From the NCBI RefSeq assembly GCF_001006005.1, contig NZ_CP011254.1:5270001-5334000 (forward strand): a DNA stretch of 64,000 bases, read 5' to 3'. The translations under genes and the position numbers were made by a program. Positions 26,232 to 37,762 of this stretch are shown piece after piece; the stretch's first letter is position 1; every line of letters starts with the position of its first letter. Source of the DNA: Serratia fonticola. GTDB taxonomy: Bacteria; Pseudomonadota; Gammaproteobacteria; Enterobacterales; Enterobacteriaceae. A model generated the notes under the pieces. It made no database searches. It was not told the origin of the DNA and was given only the letters and a program-made list of their open reading frames with translations.

Positions 26232-26924
26232 ATGTCGGAAGTTCAAGGCGTAAATTCGGTCGAAATTGCCGTGTCGGTATTAGAGAGTGTCACCGCTCTT
26301 GGGGGAAACGCCCGCGCTTCGGATATCGCCAAACACAGTGGGCTTTCGAAAAGCCGGCTGCATAAATACCTGGTTTCGCTGTGCCGAAGCCAGATGCTGT
26401 ATCAGGAGCAGGAGACCAGCCGCTACTCGCTTGGCAGCAAGCTGTTGGCGCTGGCCGCGGCGGCAGGCAAACAGCAGACGTTGGCGACAATCATCAATAA
26501 TGCGCTCTGTGAGCTGCGCGATGAGTTGAACTACTCCACCGGCTGGGCGGTGCGCCAAGGGGGTAATATCTTGCTGACGCGCTACAATCGCAGCCATAAA
26601 AATATCGATATCGATTACCTCGAAAACACCCTCATCCCCATGAATGCCAGTGCGGCAGGCTATGCCTATCAGGCGTTTGATAGCTCTATTACGCCACTGC
26701 TCGAGGCTAAAGAGCTCGAAAAGATCCGTCTGCAGGGCTATGCGGTACGTTACAATGTTACCGAAGGCATCCCCGGGGCACGTGCGATAGCCTGCCCGAT
26801 TTTCAGCCAGGATAACGTCCTGTTGGGGATGGCGATCACCATGGGGTTTATTCCTGACGATCCGGCAGAGATTGTCCGTCTGGCAGGTCGCCTGATGGCG
26901 AAGGTCAAAACGATCCCGCTTTAA
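26232..26924 (+). CDS. IclR-family transcriptional regulator
   Basis: A 230-residue regulator with an N-terminal winged helix-turn-helix (about 8-65; ARASDIAKHSGLSKSRLHKYL) and a C-terminal IclR effector domain (about 80-225). IclR proteins often repress a neighbouring operon until a small organic ligand binds. It is divergent from the dmsABC-like operon with a 216-nt shared promoter region, so control of that operon is the natural hypothesis; the ligand may hint at the enzyme's substrate. Confidence 0.85.
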   Translation: MSEVQGVNSVEIAVSVLESVTALGGNARASDIAKHSGLSKSRLHKYLVSLCRSQMLYQEQETSRYSLGSKLLALAAAAGKQQTLATIINNALCELRDELNYSTGWAVRQGGNILLTRYNRSHKNIDIDYLENTLIPMNASAAGYAYQAFDSSITPLLEAKELEKIRLQGYAVRYNVTEGIPGARAIACPIFSQDNVLLGMAITMGFIPDDPAEIVRLAGRLMAKVKTIPL

Positions 26925-27025
26925 CCGGCACGAAGGTGACAACCCGGGGCCTGTAAGGTACGCTAAGTGAGCCTGCCGTAAGCTCTGCGCTGCGGTTAAA
27001 CAACAAAATCAATTGGGTAAAGTTA

Positions 27026-27412
27026 TTGATACAAGAACATCACCTCGCACTAGTCTGCGCACTCAGTAAATGGGTCGAAACCCACTTGGGACGAGTGATC
27101 CACCTTGAAGAGTTAGCCGAGTATTCCGGCTATTCACTGTGGCATATGCAGAAGCTGTTCAAAGAAGCGACGGGGATCTCGCTGGGCAAGTACATCCGCG
27201 AGCGTCGCCTTGCCGGAGCGGTGTACCAGTTGCGCAGCAGCGAGGCTTCCATTTTTGATATCGCTTTGGATTTTGGTTTCGGTTCCCAGTCACACTTCAC
27301 CTACATGTTCAGAAAGCGTTTCAACATTACGCCCTATGATTTCCGCCAGGATCTGAGTGTCGATCTGCATATCGAGCCTCCGCTACATATTATTCACCAG
27401 AAGATGGCGTAA
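27026..27412 (+). CDS. Small AraC/XylS-family regulator (MarA/SoxS/RamA-like)
   Basis: A 128-residue protein consisting of little more than the double helix-turn-helix DNA-binding domain. HTH1 is visible as IHLEELAEYSGYSLWHMQKLFKEATG and HTH2 as SIFDIALDFGFGSQSHFTYMFRKRFN, a layout typical of MarA, SoxS, RamA and PqrA. A short extra C-terminal tail follows. The start is TTG at 27026 with GGGTAAAG upstream; no ATG is available before the conserved part. Target genes are unknown. It lies between the IclR gene and frlA, on the same strand as both. Confidence 0.75.
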   Translation: MIQEHHLALVCALSKWVETHLGRVIHLEELAEYSGYSLWHMQKLFKEATGISLGKYIRERRLAGAVYQLRSSEASIFDIALDFGFGSQSHFTYMFRKRFNITPYDFRQDLSVDLHIEPPLHIIHQKMA

Positions 27413-29208
<1,796 letters not shown>

Positions 29209-29241
29209 TCCTTCTGTAATGACCTGTCTGGAGAACGTTGT

Positions 29242-30264
29242 ATGTTGAATATCGATAAAAGCACCGTGGATTTCCTGGTTACCGAGAATATGGTGCAGGA
29301 AGTTGAAAAAGTGATGCGGGTAGATGTGCCAAAGGTAAAAGCGATTGTTGACGAGATGCTCGCTCGCGGCATTGACCGGTTTTACTTCGTGGCCTGTGGC
29401 TCACCGCTAAACGCGGCGCAAACCGCCAAACATCTGGTAGATCGCTTCTCCTCTCTCCAGTGCTACGCCTATTCCGGTTGGGAGTTCTGTGACAATACGC
29501 CACACCGTCTCGATGAACGTTGCGCGGTGATTGGTGTGTCGGATTACGGTAAAACTGAAGAAGTGATCAAGGCGTTAGAGCTTGCAGGTAGCCGTGGTGC
29601 GCTAACCGCCGCCATCACCAAACGCAGCGACAGCCCCATTGCCAGCGTCGCCGAACACCTGGTGGCCTATGAAGCCGATTGTATCTGGGAGATCCACCTG
29701 CTGCTGTGCTACACCTTCGCGCTGGAAATGATCACCCGTTTGCAACCACATCCTGAGATCGAAGCGTTGACTCGCGACCTGGCACAACTGCCGCAGGCGC
29801 TGGGTGAACTGGTACGTAACTGGGAAGAGAAAGGCCGGGTATTGGGTGAAAAGGCCTCCGCTTGGCCGATGATCTATACCGTGGCGGCTGGTCCATTACG
29901 CCCACTTGGTTATAAGGAAGGCATTGTGACGCTGATGGAGTTCACCTGGACCCACGGCAGCGTGATTGAAAGCGGCGAGTTCCGCCACGGACCGCTAGAG
30001 GTGGTTGAACCCGGCGTACCTTTCCTGTTCCTGCTTGGCAACGATGAAAGCCGTCACACCACCCAACGCGCCATTAATTTCGTCAAAGCGCGTACCGATA
30101 ACGTGATCGTGATTGATTACGCCGAAATCAGTCAAGGGCTACACCCATGGATGGCTCCCTTCCTGATGTTTGTGCCAATGGAATGGCTTTGCTACTACCT
30201 CTCCATTTACAAAGACCACAACCCGGACGATCGCCGCTACTACGGTGGTCTGGTGGATTACTAA
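29242..30264 (+). CDS. frlB: Fructoselysine-6-phosphate deglycase FrlB
   Basis: A 340-residue double-SIS-domain enzyme related to glucosamine-6-phosphate synthase isomerase domains. It splits fructoselysine 6-phosphate into glucose 6-phosphate and lysine. Visible sugar-phosphate segments are FVACGSPLNAAQTAKHL, VIGVSDYGKTEEV and the catalytic-site region GSVIESGEFRHGPLEVV. It follows frlA by 33 nt with a GGAGAAC RBS. Confidence 0.95.
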   Translation: MLNIDKSTVDFLVTENMVQEVEKVMRVDVPKVKAIVDEMLARGIDRFYFVACGSPLNAAQTAKHLVDRFSSLQCYAYSGWEFCDNTPHRLDERCAVIGVSDYGKTEEVIKALELAGSRGALTAAITKRSDSPIASVAEHLVAYEADCIWEIHLLLCYTFALEMITRLQPHPEIEALTRDLAQLPQALGELVRNWEEKGRVLGEKASAWPMIYTVAAGPLRPLGYKEGIVTLMEFTWTHGSVIESGEFRHGPLEVVEPGVPFLFLLGNDESRHTTQRAINFVKARTDNVIVIDYAEISQGLHPWMAPFLMFVPMEWLCYYLSIYKDHNPDDRRYYGGLVDY

Positions 30265-30343
30265 TCCTGACGACGGGCGGTAACACGCCGCCCGCTCTGC
30301 CCTACCCCTTTTAATAACGATAACAACGGATAAAGGAATCAAC

Positions 30344-31165
30344 ATGAAAACCGGTATGTTTACCTGTGGACACCAGCGGTTACCGCTGGAGCAAGCCTTC
30401 AAGGACGCCCACGAGCTCGGTTACGACGGGATTGAGATCTGGGGAGGACGGCCACATGCCTTTGCTCCGGACCTCAAGGCGGGAGACATCCACCACCTGA
30501 AGGAGCTGGCGCGGGTTTACCAACTGCCGATCATCGGCTATACCCCAGAAACCAATGGCTATCCATATAACATGATGATCGGTAGTGATCGGATGCGGCG
30601 CGAAAGCCTGGATATGATTATGCTGGCGATGGATATGGCCAAAGAGATGAACGCCGGTTTTACGCTCATCTCGGCAGCTCATGCCGGTTACCTGGCCACT
30701 CCCGATCAAATCTGGCCACGTTTGGTCGATAACCTGCAACAGTTGGTTAGGCATGCGGAGGATATCGGTATGGAGTTACTGTTAGAACCGCTCACGCCTT
30801 ATGAATCCAACGTGGTCTGCAGCGCTAATGATGTGCTGCGGGTGCTCGATGCTGTCCCTTCACCGCACCTGAACAGCATGGTGGATATTTGCGCCCCCTT
30901 TGTGCAAGGTGAACCCATCATGAGTTATTTCGATAAGCTGGGAGATCGATTACGCCATGTGCATATCGTCGACAGCGACGGTGCCAGCGACAGCCATTAT
31001 ATCCCTGGCGAAGGTAAAATCCCGCTCGCAGCATTGATGCAGGATATTCAGCAGCGTGGCTATCAAGGCTATTGCACCATTGAACTGGTGACCATGTATA
31101 TGAACGAACCCCGGCTACATGCCGCCTTGGCACTGGAGCGGTTCAAGGCGCTGCTGGCGAAGTGA
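30344..31165 (+). CDS. frlC: Fructoselysine 3-epimerase FrlC
   Basis: A 273-residue TIM-barrel epimerase (AP endonuclease 2 / xylose isomerase-like fold) interconverting psicoselysine and fructoselysine so both can be used. Metal-binding acidic and His residues are visible in [29 protein letters not shown] and CTIELVTMY. It lies 79 nt after frlB and 7 nt before frlD. Confidence 0.94.
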   Translation: MKTGMFTCGHQRLPLEQAFKDAHELGYDGIEIWGGRPHAFAPDLKAGDIHHLKELARVYQLPIIGYTPETNGYPYNMMIGSDRMRRESLDMIMLAMDMAKEMNAGFTLISAAHAGYLATPDQIWPRLVDNLQQLVRHAEDIGMELLLEPLTPYESNVVCSANDVLRVLDAVPSPHLNSMVDICAPFVQGEPIMSYFDKLGDRLRHVHIVDSDGASDSHYIPGEGKIPLAALMQDIQQRGYQGYCTIELVTMYMNEPRLHAALALERFKALLAK

Positions 31166-31172
31166 GGCATAA

Positions 31173-31958
31173 ATGAAAACATTGATTACGCTTGGGGATA
31201 ACTGCGTTGATGTTTATCCGGCATTAAACAAAGCTTTTTCCGGTGGCAATGCCGTTAACGTTGCGGTGTATTGTACCCGTTACCACTTGCGCCCAGCCTA
31301 TATCGGCTGGGTGGGGGATGACGAGTATGGCCGGCAGTTGCGCCGTGAAATGGCGGCTCAAGGCATTGATATCTCTCATGTCCATACCAAGCCGGGCGTC
31401 ACGGCACAGACCTTCGTCACCCTTAGAGGTAACGATCGCGTGTTGGGACAATATATTGAAGGCGTTATGGCCGATTTTGTGCTCACCGCAGCGGACGTTG
31501 ATTGGATCGACCATTTTGACATCGTTCATGCCGGTATCTGGGGACGAGTGGAGTCCTATCTGCCACTGCTAAAGCAACGCGGTAAAATCATTGCCTTCGA
31601 CTTTGCCGATAAATGGGACAGCCCGCTGTGGGAAACGCTGCCCACGTCTCTGGATTATGCGTTCGCCTCTGCCGATGACGATACACCAGCCCTGCGCGAA
31701 CGCTTGCAGACGATAGTTCAGCGTGGTGCTGGGGTAGCAATCGCGACATTAGGGAGCAACGGCAGCCTGGCTTTCGATGGGCAACGTTTTTACCGCCACG
31801 GCATTCAGCCGGTTGACGTCGTGGATACCATGGGGGCTGGAGACTCCTTTATTGCCGGTTTTCTGTGTGCCATCGCAGACGATCTGTCTATTGATCTTGC
31901 CATGCAGCAGGGAACGGCCAATGCGGCCATCACTATTCAATACCACGGAGCATGGTAA
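31173..31958 (+). CDS. frlD: Fructoselysine 6-kinase FrlD
   Basis: A 261-residue PfkB/ribokinase-family kinase phosphorylating fructoselysine with ATP. The N-terminal substrate motif [13 protein letters not shown] and the C-terminal PfkB signature [14 protein letters not shown] with the catalytic aspartate are intact. Start ATG 7 nt after frlC. Confidence 0.94.
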   Translation: MKTLITLGDNCVDVYPALNKAFSGGNAVNVAVYCTRYHLRPAYIGWVGDDEYGRQLRREMAAQGIDISHVHTKPGVTAQTFVTLRGNDRVLGQYIEGVMADFVLTAADVDWIDHFDIVHAGIWGRVESYLPLLKQRGKIIAFDFADKWDSPLWETLPTSLDYAFASADDDTPALRERLQTIVQRGAGVAIATLGSNGSLAFDGQRFYRHGIQPVDVVDTMGAGDSFIAGFLCAIADDLSIDLAMQQGTANAAITIQYHGAW

Positions 31959-32080
31959 GGTTAAAAATTGCGCCGGGTCTGGTGCCCGGCCTGTTGCCCC
32001 ACCAAAAGTGATGACACTTGGTACCAGCGACATAATCGACATATAATCCAGCAAGGACATAATTTGATTAGGGTTGATAT

Positions 32081-32815
32081 ATGCCAGGCTCGGAACGTTA
32101 CTCACACCAATTGCTCTATGCCACGGTAAGGCAACGTATCCTGACCGATATCGAACAGGGTGTATATCAAGCGAATCAGCAGATCCCTACCGAGTCCGAA
32201 CTTTGCGAGCTGTATGACGTGAGCCGCATCACCATCAGGAAAGCCATCACCGATCTGGTCAAGGACGGAGTGCTGATCCGCTGGCAGGGTAAAGGAACCT
32301 TTGTCCAAAGCAAGAAGATTGAAAACGAACTGCTTACCGTCAGCGGTTTTACCGACTTTGGCGTCTCGCAAGGCAAAAAAACGCGTGAGGAAATTATCAA
32401 ACAGGAGTTGATACCGGCCGATGATTTTTGTTCACGGCTGGATATTGCCAACGATAGCCAGATGTTCAAGCTGGTGCGGGTCATGTACCTTGAGTTGGAA
32501 CCCCTGTTTATCGACTACTCTTATATTCCCCTCGCCCGCTACCAGGATTTCGATAGCTATTATCAACCCGGTAATTCTACCTACCAGTTGCTGCAAGAGC
32601 GCTACGACACTCAGATAGTCAGCGATAAAAAGCTCATTGATATCTATACCGCCACCAAGGCCGAAGCAAAATGGCTTAAGTGTGAGCTTGGCGAACCGCT
32701 GTTCCGCATCAGTAAAATCGCCTACGACCAACAGAAACGACCGGTTCATTGCTCCGAACTGTTTTGCCGCGCTAATCGCATCAGTTTGACGATTGATAAT
32801 CATCACAAAGGTTAA
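32081..32815 (+). CDS. frlR: GntR-family (HutC subfamily) regulator FrlR
   Basis: A 244-residue regulator with an N-terminal winged helix (about 10-75; QIPTESELCELYDVSRITIR, then WQGKGTFV) and a UTRA effector domain (about 95-240). It is the presumed repressor of frlABCD responding to an Amadori-product intermediate. The 122-nt gap after frlD contains repeated CGACATAAT / GACATATAAT / GACATAAT words (about 32027-32062) that may be an operator or promoter, so frlR could have its own start. Confidence 0.9.
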   Translation: MPGSERYSHQLLYATVRQRILTDIEQGVYQANQQIPTESELCELYDVSRITIRKAITDLVKDGVLIRWQGKGTFVQSKKIENELLTVSGFTDFGVSQGKKTREEIIKQELIPADDFCSRLDIANDSQMFKLVRVMYLELEPLFIDYSYIPLARYQDFDSYYQPGNSTYQLLQERYDTQIVSDKKLIDIYTATKAEAKWLKCELGEPLFRISKIAYDQQKRPVHCSELFCRANRISLTIDNHHKG

Positions 32816-32903
32816 TGACCTGATGACGAAAAGAAACGGCCCCAGAAAGGAGCCGTTGGCTAAGTGTGCTAGCTATGTTGGGTTGTTGATTAATCATCCA
32901 GCG

Positions 32904-33005
32904 TTACTTTAGTGCTACCGCCACGAGTACAGCAATGCAAACCCAAAACACCGCCGTGGCGATCACTACATGGGATAATCTTGCATGGGAGAGTAATTGA
33001 CTCAT
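32904..33005 (-). CDS. Putative 33-residue membrane miniprotein
   Basis: A short ORF (MSQLLSHARLSHVVIATAVF...) with a basic/His N-terminus and a single hydrophobic segment (residues 13-32) ending in Lys. A strong GAGGTG box lies 5 nt upstream of the ATG. A hairpin-forming ACGGC / GCCGT pair lies downstream (about 32838-32860). The layout is typical of inner-membrane small proteins in enterobacteria. Not recognised. Confidence 0.45.
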   Translation of the reverse strand: MSQLLSHARLSHVVIATAVFWVCIAVLVAVALK

Positions 33006-33497
33006 AAACACCTCGCTTACATCGGCAATAGAACTGACAGAATTTCCGTACAGATTAATCTCAGCTTAGCAGGACCTGGCTATTAACGACAGCGTGCTAA
33101 TTCGGGATAAATAACAATGTTTGATTAACATCACAAACACATTTAAGAAATACATTCACTTTAATCATTAATTGTGACTTTAATATAATTAAAGTGAATT
33201 TATTTAGAATTATTAATCAACCAAGTCCGCAGGCCATACCCTCTAACCATCATAAGCGAAGACGGTCAAAAAACGTGCTACCCCCTGCTACGTCTGAGAT
33301 GTAGCGGCTTTGCCGTGGCGGGAAAACGCCATCCAACCAGCGTTGTCTATTTAACGGCACACCGCCGATGAATAATTCGCCATAACCTTTATTAGTGGTT
33401 AAATCGCAGCTACTGCGTTAAGGCCCAAATAAACCAAGGCATATGGCAAAAATTTTTCATCGTCGAATCAAGGATTGGGATAATCGCAGCTCTGGCT

Positions 33498-33662
33498 TCA
33501 GCCGCCTTTGATATAACAGCTTTTGGCATCGACCTCATGATCGATATGCCGCAGATCGGATAAATACGTGATGCCAAACAATATCGACACGACAAGCAGC
33601 ACTGAGACCAATAAGGCAATGACCGCAATAAGCTTGGTTTCATCATGCGGATTGTGTTCCAT
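33498..33662 (-). CDS. Putative 54-residue membrane miniprotein
   Basis: A short ORF (MEHNPHDETKLIAVIALLVS...) with a charged N-terminus, one strong hydrophobic helix (about 10-32) and a His/Asp/Lys-rich tail with one cysteine. CAGGAG lies 6 nt upstream of the ATG. A longer frame on the same strand (33410-33694) is out of phase and lacks these features. The rest of the 32816-34153 gap (about 1.3 kb) is AT-rich, with a hairpin GCGCCCC / GGGGCGC at 34087-34104 after kbp and no other gene I can support. Confidence 0.5.
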   Translation of the reverse strand: MEHNPHDETKLIAVIALLVSVLLVVSILFGITYLSDLRHIDHEVDAKSCYIKGG

Positions 33663-34153
33663 TTTATCTCCTGAAAACAGTAAGTTACTCCCACTTACTG
33701 TGTGATCGTCAACGTAAAAATGATCAATATGCAGCAGCAGCCGTCAACATTGTGAGGAACGTTGCGCATAGTCCTTGGTATTCCTGATACTTCTTGTCTA
33801 GCAAGGGTGTTCACACCCTCTACTCGCTTTCCACCAGCATTAACGCATTGATGCCAAAAGGGGTAACCCTACGCTTAAGCAACAGCCAGATTTACACCAG
33901 CGGCAACTAAGATTTTTCTTGCGCACAGACGCTACCAATTTTCTGCAACAGGGTCAAGATTCTCAGGGTAAGTTGACAGCGTGCAGGCTGCAAACATTCA
34001 TTGGATTTATCGAATTGCGACTGGGAAACTTATAGAGGGGCGAACATCTGTATGAACATACGCATCGATTGAGGAGTTTCAGCACAGCGCCCCAGATGGG
34101 GCGCCGGATTACACAGTTCTAAGCCCGAGCTTCGATTACTTAGGCCTCCAGCA

Positions 34154-34594
34154 TCATTGTGGGATGCGCAATACCTGGCCCGGATAGATTTTATCTGGAT
34201 GGCTTAGCATCGGTTTGTTGGCTTCAAAGATCTTGTTGTACAGGTTGGCATTGCCATACATCTCTTTGGCAACGGCGCTCAGGGTATCGCCCTTCTTGAC
34301 GGTATAGAAGCGGCTTTCCGCTTCTGGTTGCGCTACTGCAACATTATCTTCTACGCCGCTGATACCTGCCACGTTACCCACGGCTACCAGAATTTTTTCT
34401 TTCAGTTCCTGGCTGATACCGTCCCCGGTGACCACAGCCTTGCCATCAACGACCTGAACATCCACCTTATCCGTATCTGGTAGGCCACTGTTATCAAGGT
34501 GTGCTTTCAGCTTGGCGCTTTGATCCTCAGCGTTACCACTCACCGTATCCCACAGTTTTGCACCAGCTTCTTTGACGAAGTTAAACAATCCCAT
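34154..34594 (-). CDS. kbp: Potassium-binding BON-LysM protein Kbp (YgaU)
   Basis: A 146-residue soluble protein with a BON domain (about 25-88) and a C-terminal LysM domain (about 95-145; [20 protein letters not shown]). E. coli Kbp is a cytoplasmic K+ sensor induced by osmotic stress. Start [11 protein letters not shown] is the family start; no signal peptide. The gene has long non-coding flanks, consistent with an independent transcription unit. Confidence 0.93.
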   Translation of the reverse strand: MGLFNFVKEAGAKLWDTVSGNAEDQSAKLKAHLDNSGLPDTDKVDVQVVDGKAVVTGDGISQELKEKILVAVGNVAGISGVEDNVAVAQPEAESRFYTVKKGDTLSAVAKEMYGNANLYNKIFEANKPMLSHPDKIYPGQVLRIPQ

Positions 34595-34819
34595 ATTCGC
34601 TCCCGTTAATGATTGGATAGTTAAGAAATTTTAAAACTCATTAAGCTTAGCAGTACAGAGCGGAACTTCAATCCTCTTAAGGATGATTAAACGCTGCCAT
34701 AATTCTGAAAATACCGTTTTTGTCTGGCCAATTATTATTTTTTTGTATTAATTAGCTAAATTCAGCCAAATTTTACCTACAATGGGGGTTGAAGCCTTAA
34801 TGGGGGGACGCGATAGGTT

Positions 34820-35011
34820 ATGTACGCATTGGTGATGTTCGTTTGCTATCTGGATGGCGGCTGTGCCGATATCGTTGTCGACGTGCTACGTGATGAGCAT
34901 CAATGCCTGGTAGCAATGAAAGAACAACGGTTACGACATGCCGGCTGTTTTCCGATCGAGGACTTTATCGACGGCTTCTGGCTGCCTGCCAGCGAGTACG
35001 CTCCTTTCTGA
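34820..35011 (+). CDS. yebW: YebW family small protein
   Basis: A 63-residue protein with the same length as E. coli YebW and clear similarity (LVMFVCYLDGGCADIVVDVL and GCFPIEDFIDGFWLPASEY). Four cysteines. Function unknown. It is followed by a shared terminator and then the convergent porin gene. In the E. coli map yebW lies in the yebO-cspC neighbourhood, so regional synteny is loosely kept. Confidence 0.88.
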   Translation: MYALVMFVCYLDGGCADIVVDVLRDEHQCLVAMKEQRLRHAGCFPIEDFIDGFWLPASEYAPF

Positions 35012-35027
35012 TCCACACGCAAACTGA

Positions 35028-35055
35028 AAAAGGCAGAGCTTGCGCCCTGCCTTTT
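35028..35055. terminator. Bidirectional terminator between yebW and the porin gene
   Basis: Stem AAAAGGCAG / CTGCCTTTT with a 10-nt loop that can extend pairing. A/T flanks on both sides allow function for both convergent genes. Confidence 0.82.
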
Positions 35056-35094
35056 GAACCACTTTCCGACACAGGAATGAGGTTTGAATACGAC

Positions 35095-36189
35095 TTAGAA
35101 ACGGTAGGTCAAGCTGGCTGCCACGATGTTGTCAGTGTTCAGTTTCAGCTTGTTATCGTCATTCAACTGGTTGATTTTGTAATCAACGTAGGTGTACATG
35201 TTTTTGTTGAAGTAGTAAGTCGCGCCGATATCGATATATTTCACCAGATCGACATCGCCAATGTTCTCAATGTCTTTACCCTTGGACTGCAGGTAGGCCA
35301 GTGATGGGCGCAGGCCATTTTCGAACTGGTATTGCGCGACCACTTCAAAGTTTTGCGTCTTGTTGGCAAAGCCAGCAACGCCGTTAACCGTGATCGGAGT
35401 CATGTTGCGGGTTTCAGCATACATGGCCGCCAGATATACCTGGTTGGCGTCATACTTGAGCGCAGTGGTCCAGGCCGTCGCGCTGTCGCCTTTACCGTAG
35501 GTAGCGCCGTAGGCAGCATCCTTCTGATATTTAGTACGATTAGAATCAGAGAAGGCTGCCGCAGCACCAATACCGCTACCGCCGATGTCCTGATAGTCCA
35601 CAGACATACCATAGCCGTCACCGTTCTGCTTGTGGATGTTGCTGCGGTCGTTCTCGTTCTTACCTTGGTACTGCAAGGCGATATTCAGACCATCTACCAG
35701 ACCGAAGAAGCTGCGGTTACGGTAGGTAGCCAGGCCGGTGGAACGGCCATTCATGAAGTTATCGGTGTAGGTATAGGTGTCACCGCCAAACTCCGGCAGC
35801 ATATCGGTATAGGATTCTACATCGTAAACCACACCGTAGTTACGGCCATAGTCAAAGGAACCGTAGTCGGCGAATTTCAGGCCGGCGAAGCCCAGACGAG
35901 TTTTGGTGCCTTCGGTACCCGCTGACTCAGCGTGGTTAGCCTGGACGTTGTATTCCCACTGGCCGTAACCGGTCAAATCGCTGTTAATCTGCGTTTCGCC
36001 TTTAAAACCAAAACGCACATAGGTCGCGTCGCCATCGGCAGATTTGTTATCGCTGAACAAGTGCTTGGCGTTAACACGGCCGTACAGGTCGAGTTTATTA
36101 CCATCTTTGTTGTAGATTTCGGCCGCATTGGCCATTGAGGCGGCGGTGGCAAGAACAACCGCCAGGGCTACTACACTGCGTTTCATCAT
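35095..36189 (-). CDS. OmpC/OmpF-type general porin
   Basis: A 364-residue trimeric outer-membrane porin precursor. The signal peptide ([20 protein letters not shown], cleavage after ANA) is followed by mature [17 protein letters not shown]. The constriction-loop signature PEFGGD is present, as is the C-terminal phenylalanine (SLTYRF) needed for BAM assembly. Either ATG at 36189 or 36186 can start. It belongs to the OmpC-like branch, but I cannot say which paralog it is. The long AT-rich leader resembles OmpR-controlled porin promoters. Confidence 0.92.
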   Translation of the reverse strand: MMKRSVVALAVVLATAASMANAAEIYNKDGNKLDLYGRVNAKHLFSDNKSADGDATYVRFGFKGETQINSDLTGYGQWEYNVQANHAESAGTEGTKTRLGFAGLKFADYGSFDYGRNYGVVYDVESYTDMLPEFGGDTYTYTDNFMNGRSTGLATYRNRSFFGLVDGLNIALQYQGKNENDRSNIHKQNGDGYGMSVDYQDIGGSGIGAAAAFSDSNRTKYQKDAAYGATYGKGDSATAWTTALKYDANQVYLAAMYAETRNMTPITVNGVAGFANKTQNFEVVAQYQFENGLRPSLAYLQSKGKDIENIGDVDLVKYIDIGATYYFNKNMYTYVDYKINQLNDDNKLKLNTDNIVAASLTYRF

Positions 36190-36715
36190 TTATTTTCCTA
36201 GATTTTATTAAAAGCTGCCCGTCACGCCCAATTTATGCTTTGGGCTGTGATTTTTATCATTTTGTTTTTATCTACGCCCCTTAATAAAGCGCCATGTGAC
36301 ATTAGCATCATGAATAAAAACTTAAAATAAAAAAGTTCATGAAACAGTGCGCATAAAGCATGTTTATTTGTAACTAAATATTACACAAAAACGTTATTCT
36401 AATATAATGATTTAAATAGATATTTAGTGCATAAGCCATGATGGCTACGTTTTTAAGCACCAAAATGGTGCAATAACGTTTCACTTTGTGTGATTTACCT
36501 ACGATTTTGAATAACCACAAAATTAGTATGCTAAGTAATAACGTTACTTATTTCACACTTTTAACTTATATCAATCTGATTAGCGGAAATGGCGCGAATA
36601 ATTCTATCTTTAATCTGTTTTTTACTCATTGGGGTAAATCATAGCGAGTAATGACACGTAACAGGCAAAATACCCTATCAACTGATTAAATAAATTACGC
36701 TATTAAAGTTTGAAA
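36190..36715. other. AT-rich porin promoter region
   Basis: The gap between the porin and the astE terminator is very AT-rich. On the minus strand, words such as TTTAGTTACAAATAAACATG (near 36357-36376) resemble OmpR-binding sequences (TTTA..TTACA). The RNA leader would be 100 nt or more. No MicF- or MicC-like RNA was recognised and no ORF is supported. Confidence 0.35.
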
Positions 36716-36750
36716 GGAAAAACGTCGCCACAGGTCACTTACCTGTGGCG
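36716..36750 (-). terminator. Intrinsic terminator of the ast operon
   Basis: Perfect 10-bp stem CGCCACAGGT / ACCTGTGGCG with a 5-nt loop, 17 nt after the astE stop. On the minus strand it is followed by ACGTTTTTCC, a U-rich tract. Confidence 0.88.
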
Positions 36751-36766
36751 TAATGAATAGGTGAGA

Positions 36767-37750
36767 TTAAAACAGGGTACTACGCGGGACTTCGGTCAAC
36801 ATCATGCCTGCACGTAACCCCAATGCCACCTTGGGGTTGGGAAACAGCACCCACTCCTTTTCATGCTGCACCCGATAGCTTTCCCCCGGCTGCTCATACA
36901 ATAAAGTGCCCTGCGGCAGAGCGGTAAAATTGGCGGTATCGTCACTTAAATAGAGTTTGAACGATTCACTACGTTTAATCAGCGACCGCTCGACACGGAA
37001 CACCCGAATCGGAGCCTCCCCCCGCAAAGGGAGAGATTGCCCGCAGACCAGCGCCTGCAGTGCTTTATTGATAGCGGAAAACTGCTGCAGATCGTTGCTG
37101 CCAAAGGGACGCGCCTTGCCCAATTCGAGGGTACAGCTGGCCGCCTGCGCATGCTCGCTGGAAAAGTTGCTGAACGTACCGCCGGCCGCTTGGTGTACCA
37201 CCAATGCATCCAACTCGGCGGCGTCTAGTAACGCCAACATCTCGGAGCTGTAACTCTGTGGTTGATAGGGCAAGATACCAAAGCGTGGCAGCAGCGATCC
37301 GCGGATCGCCGTGTGCAGATCGTAATGAAAACGTGTGGCCTGCTCTCCGGCAAAGAAACTGCTGACCGCTTGCTCTAACTGCTGCGCCCGCGCCGTTTCG
37401 CCAGAGGGCTCAAACTGCTGATAGCGCCCACCAAACATGCGATTCATATCGCTTGCCAGATAACGTTGATTGGTTCGCATCGCAGGTGGATTGCCTAACA
37501 CCACCAGCAAGCGCACCGCCAATGGCCGCACGCCTGCGAAGATCTCGTTCACTAGCCGGTCTAACAGTTCGATCGGGGCCGTTTCATTGCCGTGAATACC
37601 GGCAGAAAGCACCACTGCTTGCAGATAGCCCTGCAGCGGGCTGAGCTCCAATACCCCTTCCCCCAGCCACTTCCAGCGCAGTGCAGCGTTTTCACCCTCG
37701 GGGGTGGCGGGTGGCGTTCCAGCCAACGTCAGAGCCAATAAATTGTTCAC
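36767..37750 (-). CDS. astE: Succinylglutamate desuccinylase AstE
   Basis: A 327-residue zinc carboxypeptidase-fold enzyme that performs the last step of the AST pathway: N-succinylglutamate to glutamate plus succinate. Zinc ligands are visible in GIHGNETAPIELLD (His, Glu) and HYDLHTAI (His), with the catalytic-region LELGKARPFG. It follows astB by 12 nt. Confidence 0.95.
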   Translation of the reverse strand: MNNLLALTLAGTPPATPEGENAALRWKWLGEGVLELSPLQGYLQAVVLSAGIHGNETAPIELLDRLVNEIFAGVRPLAVRLLVVLGNPPAMRTNQRYLASDMNRMFGGRYQQFEPSGETARAQQLEQAVSSFFAGEQATRFHYDLHTAIRGSLLPRFGILPYQPQSYSSEMLALLDAAELDALVVHQAAGGTFSNFSSEHAQAASCTLELGKARPFGSNDLQQFSAINKALQALVCGQSLPLRGEAPIRVFRVERSLIKRSESFKLYLSDDTANFTALPQGTLLYEQPGESYRVQHEKEWVLFPNPKVALGLRAGMMLTEVPRSTLF

Positions 37751-37762
37751 TATTGCCTCCGG

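Noticed and set aside
33410..33694. 94-codon minus-strand frame
   Set aside because: Out of phase with the 54-residue ORF that has the RBS, helix and sensible composition.
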